A DNA stretch of 64,000 bases, taken from Craspedostauros australis. Its lineage: Eukaryota; Bacillariophyta; Bacillariophyceae; Mastogloiales; Achnanthaceae. Under the pieces are notes generated by a model. That model did not search any database. It was not told the origin of the DNA and saw nothing but the letters and a program-made list of their open reading frames with translations. The DNA lies in the NCBI GenBank assembly GCA_026770025.1, contig JAMXDE010000006.1, positions 1,364,001 through 1,428,000 on the forward strand, read 5' to 3'. The stretch's first letter is position 1. The number at the start of each line of letters is the position of its first letter. The translations under genes were made by a program, and so were the position numbers. Positions 29,582 to 41,780 of the stretch are shown here, one piece after another.

Positions 29582-32353
29582 ATGGCACAAGGCAAGATGA
29601 GGAGCTTCCTAACGTTCTGGCTGCTCGCGCTTGTGCTGCAGAGCGATCATGTGGCGATGTCTGCCAAGATCAAGACTGGCGGCATGGGCGGGGCCAGCCA
29701 AGGGCAAGGGCAACAGCCACCAACCGACGGTGCGATGAATGCTGAAACGACGCCAACATCGGCATCAACATCGGCATCAACAGCGGCGACGGCGGCAGTG
29801 ACGGCGGCAACAGTGGATGCCATTGACGGCATGCGCGAAGTCGACGCGAAAGATGTCCTGATGCTGCCCTTCGCAGAGAACCTCAAGATCCAAGCACCGA
29901 GCTTCGTGCACAAAGCCTTCGAAAGGATCATGCAAATCGTGACCTACAAGCCACCCATCGGTATCGTGACTGCCTTCGTCCTGACCAAGTTGCTGCTGTC
30001 TGGAACGCTCCTTCGTCTCGTCAAACCAAACGGCGGCATGGACAAGATGCTTGACAAGGAGAGCCAGAAGCGCTCGCGGCGCAGGAGGCACCGGGGCCGG
30101 GCCTTCATGCTCGACAAGGAGGACAGGCAGTACCAGCAGTACGGAGGGATCGAGCATGTGCGACAGCGTCTCTGCGTCATCTCATTGCTGTCGATGGTGA
30201 ACAGCCAATCCGAAGCAGGCACATCAACAGGAACGACATCGCAGCAGCCAGCCAAGGATCAAGCAGCATCTGGAGTGGCATCGTCCAAGTACAACGATGT
30301 CGAGCACCTCACGGCAACCGAATTGCTCGAGCAGACACTGAAAACAGTCCGGCACACGTACGCATCGGGATCGTCCATGACCGAATACGTGCAGCACATG
30401 GCGGAGGACTACGTGAAGCTCGAGTCGATGATGAACCATGGTGGTCCAGATTCTGTGTACACATCATTGAAGGGTGACGAGGTGATGGGGCGCATCGTGG
30501 CAGTGGCAACGGCCACTGCAGAGTCCAGATTGCTGGATGCGATGCTGCGGCTGTGTCGGGACCGTCTCCTGCAGTCGGCGTTCCGAATCTCGAAATCACG
30601 CGGCCATTGGCAGCGCCGCGTGGAGCAAACGCAGCAGAGCAACCCTTTCATGGCATGGATGCTCCCGGGGACGGCGACGGAGAACGACCGCATCCGGCTT
30701 GCCTTTGCCGACAACGCTTACAATCGGGAAGTCACGAGGCTTGGAACCATCACGCAGACACTGGCTAACCGCCCTGCCGCGAGGGAAGATCAAGACCAAC
30801 TCGTTTCTGCGACTATCGGCGCGGTGCGGTACAACCAGATGGAGACTAAGCATCGGAAGGATCAGGTCGCACACGCCGACCATTCTGTGTCGCTGCAGCG
30901 GCCTACATCGTTCATTGAACGGCTCAAGAACGTCCGCCTGGGCTTCAGCACCAGCAGTCGGTACAAGCTGTCGTTAGTTTCCTTCGAGAATTCCTCACTG
31001 GCGATGGACTCATCCAAAGCCATCGACGTGTTGGCGACACACGAGAACATGGGCGAGTGGCTGAGCAAATCCGATGATTGGTGCAAGGAGGCCAGGAAGA
31101 CCATTGTGGAAATCCTTGAAGCCACCGCAGGAGACAGCTCCAATGCGGAAGGCACGGATGATGCGGAATGGGACAACGCCCGGGAACTTTGGTGGGCGAG
31201 ACAGTCTGCAGACGCTGCGACGAACGAGCAGCAGTGGAACCAGGTTCTGAACCGCCTCAGGTCGCTGTCGCGGCTTCGCAGGATTGGAGAAGGACAGGTC
31301 CTTCGGTTCAAAGACACCACGTTCTTTAACTGGATCCGGCAGTACGAACTGCAGGGCCTCTTCGTAGCGGCAGCCCAGCTGGGCATTGCGCACGTACTCT
31401 ACAGGACGGGAACGCTCGTCAAGCTTCATGCCTACAGCACGAAGATCGTCACCCTTGCCTGGACAGCGATCAAGAATCAGGTTTGGATTCCGTTCCGCGA
31501 ACTGATCGAGGAGATCTTCAACCCCGACAAGAAGAGCATGATCGACAGCTTCAGCCTGACGAACGAAGGGGAGTCGCTTGACAACATGCTCAAGGACCTC
31601 GAGTTTGGCGACGGCACTCCCGATGATCGAATCGAAGGACTGCAGAAGGCGTCGCGACAGTTCGAGTCCGACATTGCGAATCGGTTGATTTGGCACGCGT
31701 TGACGGGACGTCTCGTCCGTCTGATCTTCGTCCAGGTCCAGCAGCTGAAGGTTGGATTGATCAGCGCCATCAGCACCATCGACGTGCTGCTGCAGGCCAA
31801 CCAGGTCCTCTTCAAGTTGATCGCCATCGTCCCATCCGTCATCTTCATCGTGTACGGCACGCGTTTCTTTGCTCGGTTCCTGTACAACTTCCGTGCCAAA
31901 GACCTGCGTTCCATCACATCGGTCCATACCAAGATGACGGAGTACGTGAACACGATCCAGGAGATCTTCCTTACGACAGAACCCGCCGTTGATGGCGATG
32001 GCGACCACAACACCGACAGCGACAGTGGCAGCGACACTGGCGTAGATATCAGATCGATGAGGCACAGACCGAAGCCATCTGGTGCCCCGTCCACGGCAAA
32101 TGCTGCTGTTGCTGCGGCACAGCAATTGAAGCCAGCGGAATTGGGCCAGCTCATGTTTGCATTACACCAGTACCTGCTGCTGCTGGACTACGTGACGGCA
32201 GGATTTTCCAAATCGCAATGCGATTCGATTCACAATACGTTGATGTCCATGGTCGGAACCCACGGCACGTTGACCAAGCTGAATGCCCGACAACATGTGC
32301 CTCTCATGAGGCATGTGAAAGAGAAGCATCTGGAATTGGTCAAGCACATGTGA
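29582..32353 (+). CDS. NCA2: NCA2-domain mitochondrial/plastid envelope protein
   Basis: This single-exon gene encodes 923 aa from the first in-frame ATG (29582). The C-terminal third (about 615-880) matches the NCA2 family: VWIPFRELIEEIF, DIANRLIWHALTGRLVRLIFVQ (split here by the family), VQQLKVGLIS, DVLLQANQVLFKLIAIVPS and FFARFLYN. Yeast Nca2 influences mitochondrial ATP6/ATP8 expression; the plant relative DGS1 sits in an organelle outer membrane and affects galactolipid metabolism. The N-terminus has a hydrophobic signal-like stretch (SFLTFWLLALVLQS), then an Ala/Ser/Thr-rich spacer and a second membrane segment (IGIVTAFVLTKLLLSGTLL). The signal-like start is unexpected for a mitochondrial protein and may indicate a plastid-related or ER location. 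Confidence 0.72.
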   Translation: MAQGKMRSFLTFWLLALVLQSDHVAMSAKIKTGGMGGASQGQGQQPPTDGAMNAETTPTSASTSASTAATAAVTAATVDAIDGMREVDAKDVLMLPFAENLKIQAPSFVHKAFERIMQIVTYKPPIGIVTAFVLTKLLLSGTLLRLVKPNGGMDKMLDKESQKRSRRRRHRGRAFMLDKEDRQYQQYGGIEHVRQRLCVISLLSMVNSQSEAGTSTGTTSQQPAKDQAASGVASSKYNDVEHLTATELLEQTLKTVRHTYASGSSMTEYVQHMAEDYVKLESMMNHGGPDSVYTSLKGDEVMGRIVAVATATAESRLLDAMLRLCRDRLLQSAFRISKSRGHWQRRVEQTQQSNPFMAWMLPGTATENDRIRLAFADNAYNREVTRLGTITQTLANRPAAREDQDQLVSATIGAVRYNQMETKHRKDQVAHADHSVSLQRPTSFIERLKNVRLGFSTSSRYKLSLVSFENSSLAMDSSKAIDVLATHENMGEWLSKSDDWCKEARKTIVEILEATAGDSSNAEGTDDAEWDNARELWWARQSADAATNEQQWNQVLNRLRSLSRLRRIGEGQVLRFKDTTFFNWIRQYELQGLFVAAAQLGIAHVLYRTGTLVKLHAYSTKIVTLAWTAIKNQVWIPFRELIEEIFNPDKKSMIDSFSLTNEGESLDNMLKDLEFGDGTPDDRIEGLQKASRQFESDIANRLIWHALTGRLVRLIFVQVQQLKVGLISAISTIDVLLQANQVLFKLIAIVPSVIFIVYGTRFFARFLYNFRAKDLRSITSVHTKMTEYVNTIQEIFLTTEPAVDGDGDHNTDSDSGSDTGVDIRSMRHRPKPSGAPSTANAAVAAAQQLKPAELGQLMFALHQYLLLLDYVTAGFSKSQCDSIHNTLMSMVGTHGTLTKLNARQHVPLMRHVKEKHLELVKHM

Positions 32354-32574
32354 GGCGCGCACGGGGGGACCGAGTTGGGGGAGCACGCTTGCGAGGTTGC
32401 AGCGATGATATAGTATAATTGTTTGGAACGTGCTGTAAAACTGCACATACAGAACATTTCTCGTACTCTCCAGTGTGCTGCGAATGCAGTGCTCTACACT
32501 GTTTGGCATGTTAAGTATTCTGCTGCGTACTCATACGCACGGTGGTATCATGTCGAGTGACAGCACGTGGAGAT

Positions 32575-33447
32575 TTACAAATCGGGATCATCCTCCGCAG
32601 CAGCAACAGCGGGTTGCTGCGTTTGCAAGGCTGATGTGAAATTGAACGACGACGGAGCGAATTGGAATAGCGCTGGCTGCTCTTGTTTCTTGGCTGTCTT
32701 CGCGATGGCGGCGGCGGTAGCATCATTCAAATCCCAACCATCATCGTCGTCGTCATCGCTGTCGGCTTGCAACGCCGCAAAGGCATTGCTGGCGCTGGCT
32801 TGAGCTTCTTTCTCGTTGCCGTCATTCTGTTGCATCCACAACACAGATTGCAACTGCATGCCTTGCGATGTGCCGCGCCCCAATGCACCAACACCCTGCA
32901 GATGTTGGATCTGTGCAGTGGTCTCATCCAGAACCTGATTTGTTGTTTTCTGCAACGAAAAGGATTGCGACGTGAATTGCAGCTTCGTCTTTTTCGGCTG
33001 CTTTTGTTTTGGAGACGGCCGTCGTTTCTGTTTCTGCTGTTGCGCCAAGACACGTTCGTGCAAGGATAACTGCTCCCTCTGGAAGTCATCCATCTCGGAC
33101 CTGTCCGTCTGTTTGGGTTTGGCGAAGCTGGATTTGTGGAATGCATTTCTGCTTTTGTTTTTGCTTGCGTGGTTACGCTGCGACTGTGTTTCCACTGACA
33201 TGGAATCAGCCTGCGCGTTGCTGCTCCTGGTGTGCCGTTTGGCCGACGATGAAGTTGGCACGGATGGCAGCATCTTTCTGCCCTGCTGATTCTTGCTCAA
33301 CGATCCCTTCGTCACCATGACACCCGAGAGACCGTTCTTGAGAACAACGGAAGAAGACATGTCGGACGAAGCCTTGCCTTTCCCATTGTTCTTCGTTTTG
33401 ACCTTGGCCTGCTTCTTCTTGGCAGTCTTGGATCGTTTCTTTCCCAT
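32575..33447 (-). CDS. Basic nuclear-type protein of unknown function
   Basis: 290 aa from the ATG at 33447. The N-terminus is strongly basic (MGKKRSKTAKKKQAKVKTK), a likely nuclear or nucleolar localisation signal. A central helix-forming Glu/Gln/Arg-rich segment (MDDFQREQLSLHERVLAQQ) follows, then an acidic run (DSDDDDDDGWD) and a Gln/Ala/Phe tail. No domain is recognised. The mix of a basic start and an acidic patch resembles ribosome-biogenesis or chromatin accessory proteins, but that is only an impression. It is convergent with NCA2 (221 bp). Confidence 0.62.
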   Translation of the reverse strand: MGKKRSKTAKKKQAKVKTKNNGKGKASSDMSSSVVLKNGLSGVMVTKGSLSKNQQGRKMLPSVPTSSSAKRHTRSSNAQADSMSVETQSQRNHASKNKSRNAFHKSSFAKPKQTDRSEMDDFQREQLSLHERVLAQQQKQKRRPSPKQKQPKKTKLQFTSQSFSLQKTTNQVLDETTAQIQHLQGVGALGRGTSQGMQLQSVLWMQQNDGNEKEAQASASNAFAALQADSDDDDDDGWDLNDATAAAIAKTAKKQEQPALFQFAPSSFNFTSALQTQQPAVAAAEDDPDL

Positions 33448-34292
33448 CTTCGCGCTTGGTTGGTGGGTGACGCAGATGTGCAAGCAAGCAAGCAATCTAA
33501 TATGCAGTACAGTTGTGGTGGATTGGGGACACGCAATCGTCAGCCCCTTGTGGTCTTTGTTGTGGAAGTTATCGGAGTTGCCGAATCGAAGTGTCGTCGC
33601 CCACCCCGCGGTTCTTTGGTTGGTTGGTTGGAGGGAGGTGAAGACGATTTGGCGCGAACGTCTGTGCGACGGGCGCAACGAGCGCAATCGAAGTTGTCGA
33701 TTGTGCATGTCCGACCCATACGAATGCTTTGAGTTCGTTGCGACTTTTGTTGGAATTTGCCTCGGAATGCGAATCGAATTGAAAGCAGGGCAGATCCTCG
33801 CGCCTTACAGCGAAACACGCCAACGGGAACAGCGTTGCTGTTTGTTCCCATCTCTCCTTGTTACGACTCTCCACGGCGGGTTACCTACGACGATTCGTCA
33901 TCAAACGAAGGGAACAACAACATCGGAACACGTTGGGCAAAGATCTGACATCGAAGTGGATCGCAGGAAACTCACATCAAGGGTCCGCCTGAGCGTCATC
34001 TCCACAAGTATTATTGCAACCGAAACAGTATCTTTGGACAGAAGGATCATTGCAGTGGATTGGCAGTGGTTGCCAAGCTTTGACCGTGTCTTTTGTAGCA
34101 TCCAGCCAGCCGAGTGATCAAGGGAACAGAAGACCATAGCCCAGAGCAGCATCGGACTGAATGAAGACAGAGGAAGTTGTTGTCAACGGAGCTGCTTCCG
34201 ATCTTTCCTTTCGACCGAATTCTTGTGGATCAACACGTTGATCACAGCCACGAATCAAAGCATCGCCATACGAGGTATCAAACTCGTACACC
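33448..34292. promoter_or_regulatory. Divergent 5' region, basic protein / SET gene
   Basis: 845 bp between two starts, with no gene or defined element recognised. Confidence 0.4.
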
Positions 34293-37200
34293 ATGTCTTC
34301 ATTGGCCAGAGGCGCGATGACGCTGCTTACTCCGAACAACGCATCTCCCACCGAGAAGGAGGAGCCACCGAAAGACGAGAGACGCGACATTTCCGCAAGT
34401 ACGGAGACGCCTGCTGCATCTGCAGCTGAACCAATGGCCGCAACAACTGCAACAGCGGCCGTATCAACATCAGAACCAGCAGCATCCACAAAAGCACCAA
34501 CAGAAACATTGTTGCCATCGACAGCGACAGGTATGACGAATGCGCCCACTGACATGCACGTCCCAACGAGCACATCGGATGGTGATCACACTGAGACACA
34601 GCAGCAACAACAAGAACAGCTACAAGACGTTTACGCCCCGCCCACGAAACGCCCCAAGCTGAGCGCACGCAAGAGCTCTCGACCGTCCTATCCAATGAGA
34701 AAGATCGGCACTTTAATTGGAATGCTGTCGATTCAGAACGCAAGCACCAGCAATGATGTCGCTCTCAATGATGTGCGCCCAGCTGCCAATACCAAGCCGG
34801 ACAGCAGCGCAGAGAACAACAAGGCAAGTGATAGCAATGGTGGCAGTAATGGTGGAAGCACAAGTGCCGGCGTACGTGCCACCACCAGCACTAGCAGGGG
34901 CGATCCCCTTGCGAATGCAACCGTTGAAACGCACAATCACGTTGAGAATGCGATACCAACCCCTCCAGACAAGCCGCAGTCGCAGGTTTCCCACGTAATT
35001 TCCGAAACAGAGACAGACACAGACGGATGTGCACCAGGCCAGGATGCAGCAATGCAAGACCAGCCCCTGGTTGGGGCTTCAGTGCCTGCCCGTCTAACAT
35101 CTCGTCCAGATGCAGTTCATGCACCAGAGCAAACCCAGCACCAACCAAACGAACGAGCACAGCCCAGAGATGGGAACGATGGCAAAGGCAGCGACATCAA
35201 CCACAACAGTGGCAGCCACATCAACAGCAACCACAACAGCGACATCAATAGCGACATCGACAGCGACATCATCAGTGACATCATCAGCGACATCATCAGC
35301 GACAACGTTGCTGCACGTGAGAATCCTGATAGCCAAATCTCACAACAGAATCATGCGACGGGACAGGACACACAAAGTATCACGGATGCCGCCGGAGGTG
35401 ATACGCACCTTCGTGCAAACACTGCAGATGCTGGAGCCTCTGCGCTATCTTGGCAGCTCCCGACACCCACTGTCACGGCCACGAGTTCAGCTCCTCCCAC
35501 AACCTCGAATTCGCCGGCACCGATGAGCGCGCCTCATGCACATCCGCCCAATCGTGGTTCATCCACAACCATTTCCGAAGGCCAAGCACCAATCACATTC
35601 CCTGACCCACCAGGAGATATGGCGATTCCTCAAGTCTCTGAATCAACCATCAGTAATCATGAAGTGTTGTCGAGGCCACATGACAATGAAAGCGACGGCA
35701 AGCCAGGCCAAAATGACTCCCCAATCGAATCTGGCGGCGCTGACTTGAAGCCAGATGAAGACATGGACAGCTTCACCAGAATGGAAGTTATGGACGTGCT
35801 AGCGAATGATGGTCAGGCATCCGATGCTGACAGCCACGACAAACCCGACAGTGAAACAGGCACGAAGCAAAATAACATTTTCGTCTCGCAAAGCGCGATC
35901 TGCCTCGATGATGATAATGATATTATCACTAAATTGAATCAGGCCGACGGCGAGAATCAGGTCGACCAGAATGAACCAACAGCCCATGATAACGCACAGA
36001 ACGATGACAACTCCAAAGGCAATAATCAAGACGGCAGTCACGACGACGCTGCCTCAGCCGAAGCGTCAAAGGATCCAACAAAACCAGCAGAATCAACGCC
36101 TCAGCCACAGCAAGAGGCGGAAGCGGACCAGCGGTCAGGGAAGACGGCACAGCTAGAATCTGACACGGCCACAGAAACAGAAGCAGAGAAATTAGCACAG
36201 ACAGACCAACGACTTCAACCTGAGCAGGACCTCGCCCATCTTGGCAAGCAGTTCCTCGTGGACAGCCAATGGAATGGAGAAATGTCCATCGAATCGGCAT
36301 ATCGAGAAGTTTTCGGGGATGCCAACATGTCATTCGCCATGAGCATCGAGCGAAGCGGGTCGCAACCAGGAGAAAACCGGATGCTATCAGGTAGAGAGAG
36401 ATATTCATCACGAGCGAACTCCTACTCCATACCGTCATCCCTTTCGGGCGACAGCTTTACTCGCTTGGACGGACCCAATACGCCAGCAAGGCTAAGAGGC
36501 GTTAAAGTGCACACTTCCCTGAGGTTGGATGTGTTGCCTGATAACATCATTGAAAGCGACGAAGCGGATACCTCGAACTGCTCCCGTGTGGAGAACGGAT
36601 TGGGTGCCCGACCAACGAAAACGAGACGAAGCAAGACAAGTGGCGTTCGCGTTGCCGAGAAGATGGCCAGAATACCTAGATGCATCATGTTTAATGACGT
36701 GGACTCTGTCCGATCCGAAGACGACACTCAAATGTCGGTGCGCCCATCGGCTCTCAACAATACTCCGTCGAACAAGACACGACGATCGCGTCGGAAAAGT
36801 GCACAGCGTGCGAATGAAAACATTGTGAAGAAGGAACACATCATCTACACTCCAGATGTAAGCCCAAGGCGACGTCTGCAACATCCACAGCATCCACCCA
36901 AACGGGTTCGGCCTCGTTCTGAAGAGCCGAAAGACCGGGCTGCAAAACCACGCAGGGGGACCAAGCGAGTTCGAGCGAACGAGGATCCTGCGGTGAGATT
37001 GCACACGCAAGCTCAGAAGGATAGTTACATGGACATCGGCAGCCTCGTGTTTTGTCCTTGGACAAAGCCTGATGAGACGGGTAAGTACTGGTGCCTTGCG
37101 TTGCAATTTCAAGTCGAAATGGGTTTGTTGGTTGATTGGTTGACCCTGGCCCTGAATCATGCACCAATAGCTTTCCCGCTCATGCACACATGTGGATGGA

Positions 37201-40200
37201 CGTGCATACAGACAAGCAGGCAGATAGACTCACCATAATTGCGCGATTCATGCTTGCATCACGTTGTGTGATCATACTATTTGATATTTACTCCCCTCTA
37301 TTACCACAACAACAACAACAACAACAACCGCTGCTACTTCGACTCCTGCTCCATCTACATTCTGTCTGATATGCTCCATAGCGAACGACGGTGGAGATGG
37401 AGTCCAAAGCGATGAAAAGGCATTCTACTGGGGCGTGATCTACAGGAAATATAGAAAAGCAGGGAAGAGATACTTCCGATACGACGTCAAGTTCACTGAC
37501 GGGGACAAGTCACGGGATGTCGGTTCCGATGAGCTCACTTCAGACAAAGAGTACGTAAACTTCGTCCGTTGGCATGTCAATACTCCCACCATGCCAACGA
37601 AGGCTGACAGAGCATTCTGGAAGGAGGAGAACGTAAAGCTGTTGGCCCGACAACGGGCACGCGCGACGGCTGCTGGTGCCGGCCACGGTGCTACCGATCA
37701 GAGCAGTTCAAGCAGCTCGAGCAGTTCAAGCAGCTCGAGCAGCGACGATTCCGATGGTACTGGTGCTGTCGGTAAATCTTCTTCGGGCACAAGCAGTAAC
37801 AGCGATGAAGATGTTGCAACAGCTGCATCCCAGGGATCAGATGGCGACGAAGAAGAGGCGGAGCGTGACAAAAAGCCGCGAACCACCACCGGCATTGGTG
37901 CGGCAGGGAGGGCAAAAGCAAGGGCAAAACCAAAATCAACACAGCCACCAACAACACTGCGAAGATCGATCGCACTGGGAAAGACTCGTGGCAATGTATC
38001 AGCAAAGACGATACCCAACAAGAACAAGATGAGTGGACGGAATTGGAATCTAAATCGCCAACTCCAGAGGAAGAAGCTGTTCTGGAAGTCAGCATGCAGA
38101 ACATGCGATCGATGCCGACGCAAGGACTGCGGGAATTGCATACGGTGCAAGCACAACGTATTGTGCAGTCGCGCCGACAAGCTCGTGTGCTTCCACAGGC
38201 CCTGCCTGAAGATCGATGTGACAGATAAGACGGAGTTTTACGCAGGCCTCCCTTTAGGATGGCAGTTTGTGTTTGACAAGAGGACAGAGTCGAACTCTTT
38301 TGGTCTCTTCTTCGTCGCTCCAACAGGAGAAGTCGATGACTATGAAGGCCATATTCGTGCAGGCCGTGAGGAGCTTACCATCTTGATGGGTGGCCTGAAT
38401 CAATTCTGCCGTCACACAGGCCTCCCGAAATCCTTCCGCCTCACGAAAGACCCAACTAGAGCCAACACACGAAGATCCCGCACCCCTGCACAAGAACAGA
38501 AGAGACACAAATCACCTGGCAGCACGAATTACAGTTCGTGCACTTGCCCCCTTTGTCGACAGGAGCCATGCGGGCGTTGCTTCATGTGCACCGTAAAGCA
38601 AGCCCGCAAGAAATGCTTCCGGACGATCTGTATGAATGCACCACCTGAGAAACGTGTGCAGAAGGCTGCGCACTTGCCCAAAGGCTGGGGTTTCTACTTC
38701 AACCCAAGGATCCAGAACCCAATCTACGATGGCCTCGTGTTGGTTTCGCCAAATGGAGTGGAATACAGGTCCATCAATCTTGCCCGCAAGGGAAACCTAG
38801 AGGCGTTTGCACGTTTGAAGGAAGATCCAGAGTTGTTCTACGACCACGTCGGTCTAGAATCAAAAATACAGGCCAAGTCAAATGATTCGGCGTCATCGGT
38901 AGAGTCACATGCACAACCGCGTGAGCAGCCACCTAAACAGACACCTTCGCAGCCACGAGCGATGCAAAATCGCTGGCACCAAGCATTTGCGCAGAGGTGC
39001 AAAACCTGCGCCTTGTGCCTGGCCCCGGACTGCGGCAAGTGCGTGAATTGCATCGACAACAAAGCTTGCAGCCGATCTTGGAGGAAGGCCTGTGTCCGCA
39101 AGGTACGTTCTTACGAAAGTGTGGTGGGTCGCGCTCTTTTTTCTATTCGAGACGAATGTCTGTCGCGCCGCGTTGCATTGAGTTTGTGCTCATTCCAATA
39201 ATTTGCATGGGCGTAGATTCTCGAGGTGTCTTGGATGCGCTCCCACCGAACAGGCCGTTGATACCGAACTGACAACTGAGCCATTTGCCTTCACGTTTCA
39301 TTGCAACTTCAACAGGTCTGCCCCAAAGTGGACAAAGAGTGCTGCGCCACAATGGTAGGCTTCCCCCGTGGCTGGAGGTACAAGTTTCACAATTGGAACC
39401 CGAAAGAATCAGAATATCCGACAGAGAAAAATCTCATTGTTTACAATGCCGCTGGGCGACGGTACAATTCCATCAAAACGATGCTCATCCAGGAGCATTC
39501 CAAGCTGTCCAAGATAATGACGAGATGCCAAACCTTCTTCGAAAGCATTGGCGAGGCTGTGGAGAAGCTTGATCTGGACAATCACCTTGTCAAGGCGATG
39601 CACGTGCAGGAATGGGTGAACGTGGATTACCAGAAGCGAGTCCTGCACGGCTACGTCAAGAGCCTTCACGTGAACCGTTTCACAGAAGGCAGAACGGTGA
39701 CTGTCGCCTTCGATCCCAGGTCACTTGCGCAGGTGAACGGCATGGCTCAGGATATGGAAAAAGTGCCTGAGGAGATGACCATGGAGGATGCTCTTGGTCT
39801 TGGTGGATGCACCAAGGCAAACCCCACCGTGCTGGATAACGACTTTGATGAAGAAGACGAGAAAGACATGGTGTGGTGGGTGGTTGGGGATATGTACCGA
39901 CAAGAGCAAGTCGAGTTGGATGATACCGGTCCAGGCAGAAGCCTCCCACGACTGACAGTGACGTACGGATGCTACCAACTGGAGTTCCAAGTGAAGCAGT
40001 CGACGATCCAAACTGCTGGATACGGTGTGTTCGTGCGTTGCGTCGGCTTCAACAGTCAACCTGGGCAGCCGAAAATCCCATTCAAACTCCAGCCTGGCGA
40101 GCTCCTGGACTTGGGGGTGTACGCGCCGATCACCCCCTGCGACTGCAAAGAAGACAGCTTCTTAGTGATGAAGAAGTTCGTGTTGGGCTTGAACTGCGAG

Positions 40201-41001
40201 AAGTACTGCTTCGACTCCGAGAAGGATAGTCATGCATTTGATATCTCTGACGACCAGACGGGCGAGCTGCACGAAGCGGCACGCAGCCGCATTCATTGTT
40301 ACGTCAACGAGGTGTCGAAGAGCGAGGAGGCAGCGACTGTGCACTCCTTCCACGACCCATCCGGTGCTCTGCATTATATGCTGGGGAATTGGCGTCACGA
40401 CGATGGGCCATTCGTCCTGTCCGCAGACGGCACGGAGGAACGCGAGCTGTTCGTGGATTACGGACCCGACTACGAGTACATGCGCGTCAGCGAAGGCTAC
40501 CCTCGTGTGTCCGGCAAAGAGTTGGAGGAGATCCAAGCCGAGGTGGCACAAAACGAGGCCGACACGATGGATTGCATTCTGAAGGGATGGAATGTGACAG
40601 AATGCTTGACCTGCTTGCAATTCATGAAGGACATGCATCGTTTCCTGCGAAGGGAGACGGCGACCAGCCGCGAATGTCACACCCTGGTGCGCTGCATCAT
40701 ACTGGCGATCTTGTTGCAGATGCGGTGGAAGATCCTGTCCGCAGACTTCCCATCGGGTCATCGCATGGCGAGCAGCGAGATCTGCGACAACGGCGCGCTG
40801 AAGTTGAACTTCGCGAGGCAGATTCGGACGACGTCGAAGATGATCTCCGAATTCCTGGAGCTCGCGGTGAATCCTACGTGGGTGAAGAGGCAGTTGCTGG
40901 GCAATCCAGCATTCGCAGAGCGGTTGTCGGGCATTTTAGGGAGGGGGGATTTATCGGTGATGCGACCTGGGCGTCTGGTTGTGGAGATACAGGATCTTTG
41001 A
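34293..41001 (+). CDS. Chromatin protein: Tudor-like + three CXXC/MBD-like modules + SET-like domain
   Basis: Three exons (34293..37080, 37382..39102, 39316..41001) join in phase to about 2,064 aa, with introns of 301 and 213 nt (GTAAGT-TAG, GTACGT-CAG). Residues 1-900 are disordered and acidic, with an early basic NLS (TKRPKLSARK). A Tudor/PWWP-like segment spans the first junction (SLVFCPW, then FYWGVIYRKYRK, YDVKFTDGD). Then come three modules, each a Cys-rich CXXC zinc finger followed by an MBD-like beta unit. CXXC: about 1164-1205, 1313-1346, 1468-1515, with CxxCxxC and DCGNC, PCGRC, DCGKC. MBD-like: LPLGW about 1219, LPKGW about 1362, FPRGW about 1519. The SET-like region (about 1717-1894) has AGYGVFV, RSRIHCYVNE and ELFVDYGPDYEYMR. 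The likely role is to read CpG DNA and methylate histone or other protein lysines. The SET catalytic Asn-His is replaced by Val-Asn-Glu, so activity is uncertain. Confidence 0.82.
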
Positions 41002-41264
41002 GGAATACAGTTGGTGTTGTAGGTCGTAGCGATTCCCCTAGAGTTTAATTAGGAGCATTATTGCAGTGTGCTGCGTGCGTGGCTGGTATGCGGAGCATAT
41101 GGCGAGTAGTCGTATGTTGTGAATGGCAGAATTCACGTGCCTTGATGATCGAGCACCAAAAATCCATGTCATTCGCGACACTCCTATCCATCCGTTTCAA
41201 TCAGAGTGCTTGCCTATGGAGAGAATGGAACACTCATCCGCATCCCACCACAGCTAATTCCGCA

Positions 41265-41780
41265 TCATCTCCCATTGTTCTTTTGCATCTTCGAAATCAA
41301 CCCTTCCATGACCTGCTTCATGATGGGCTGGCCTTTCCGAGACCGCTGCTTCATGTTGACCGTGCGTTGCCTGCGTTCCTTCTTCTTCTGCTTGCGCTGC
41401 TGCTCCTGATCCTTGCGTTCCTCTTGCTGCTGCCGCAGTTCCACTTCGCGCTGTTCCTTGCGTTGCAACGATTTCTGAAAGGGATCGGACTTTGTCGTCG
41501 TCGTCGTCGTTGACTTGGCATCGCGTTTTCTGCCAGCTCCCATGCCAGCGTCGTAACCTTCCTGCTTCATGACCTTGCGATACTGCTTGAGGGACCGCGC
41601 CGTCTGCTTGTGCTTGTATTCCTTGCGCTTGCGGCAATTCTCAATGGCCCTCGTGATGCCCTTCGTGCGCACGACTTCGTTGATCCCGATGGATCCGTGC
41701 TGCATGCGACGGCGTTGGCCGTGCGGCTTGGCAGCGGCATGGCCGGCTTTGTGGGTCTCTCTCGTCGGTGTTGTCGTCAT
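41265..41780 (-). CDS. rRNA-processing protein, FYV7/CCDC59-like
   Basis: 171 aa, ATG at 41780, single exon. The protein is highly basic and largely helical, with Lys/Arg/Glu/Gln coiled-coil character (QRKEQREVELRQQQEERK). It ends in RKGQPIMKQVMEGLISKMQK, which fits the C-terminal signature of the FYV7/CCDC59 (rRNA processing) family, small nucleolar proteins acting in 18S rRNA maturation. The N-terminal half (GINEVVRTKGITRAIENC) is less conserved. The family call rests on the tail motif and composition. Confidence 0.6.
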   Translation of the reverse strand: MTTTPTRETHKAGHAAAKPHGQRRRMQHGSIGINEVVRTKGITRAIENCRKRKEYKHKQTARSLKQYRKVMKQEGYDAGMGAGRKRDAKSTTTTTTKSDPFQKSLQRKEQREVELRQQQEERKDQEQQRKQKKKERRQRTVNMKQRSRKGQPIMKQVMEGLISKMQKNNGR

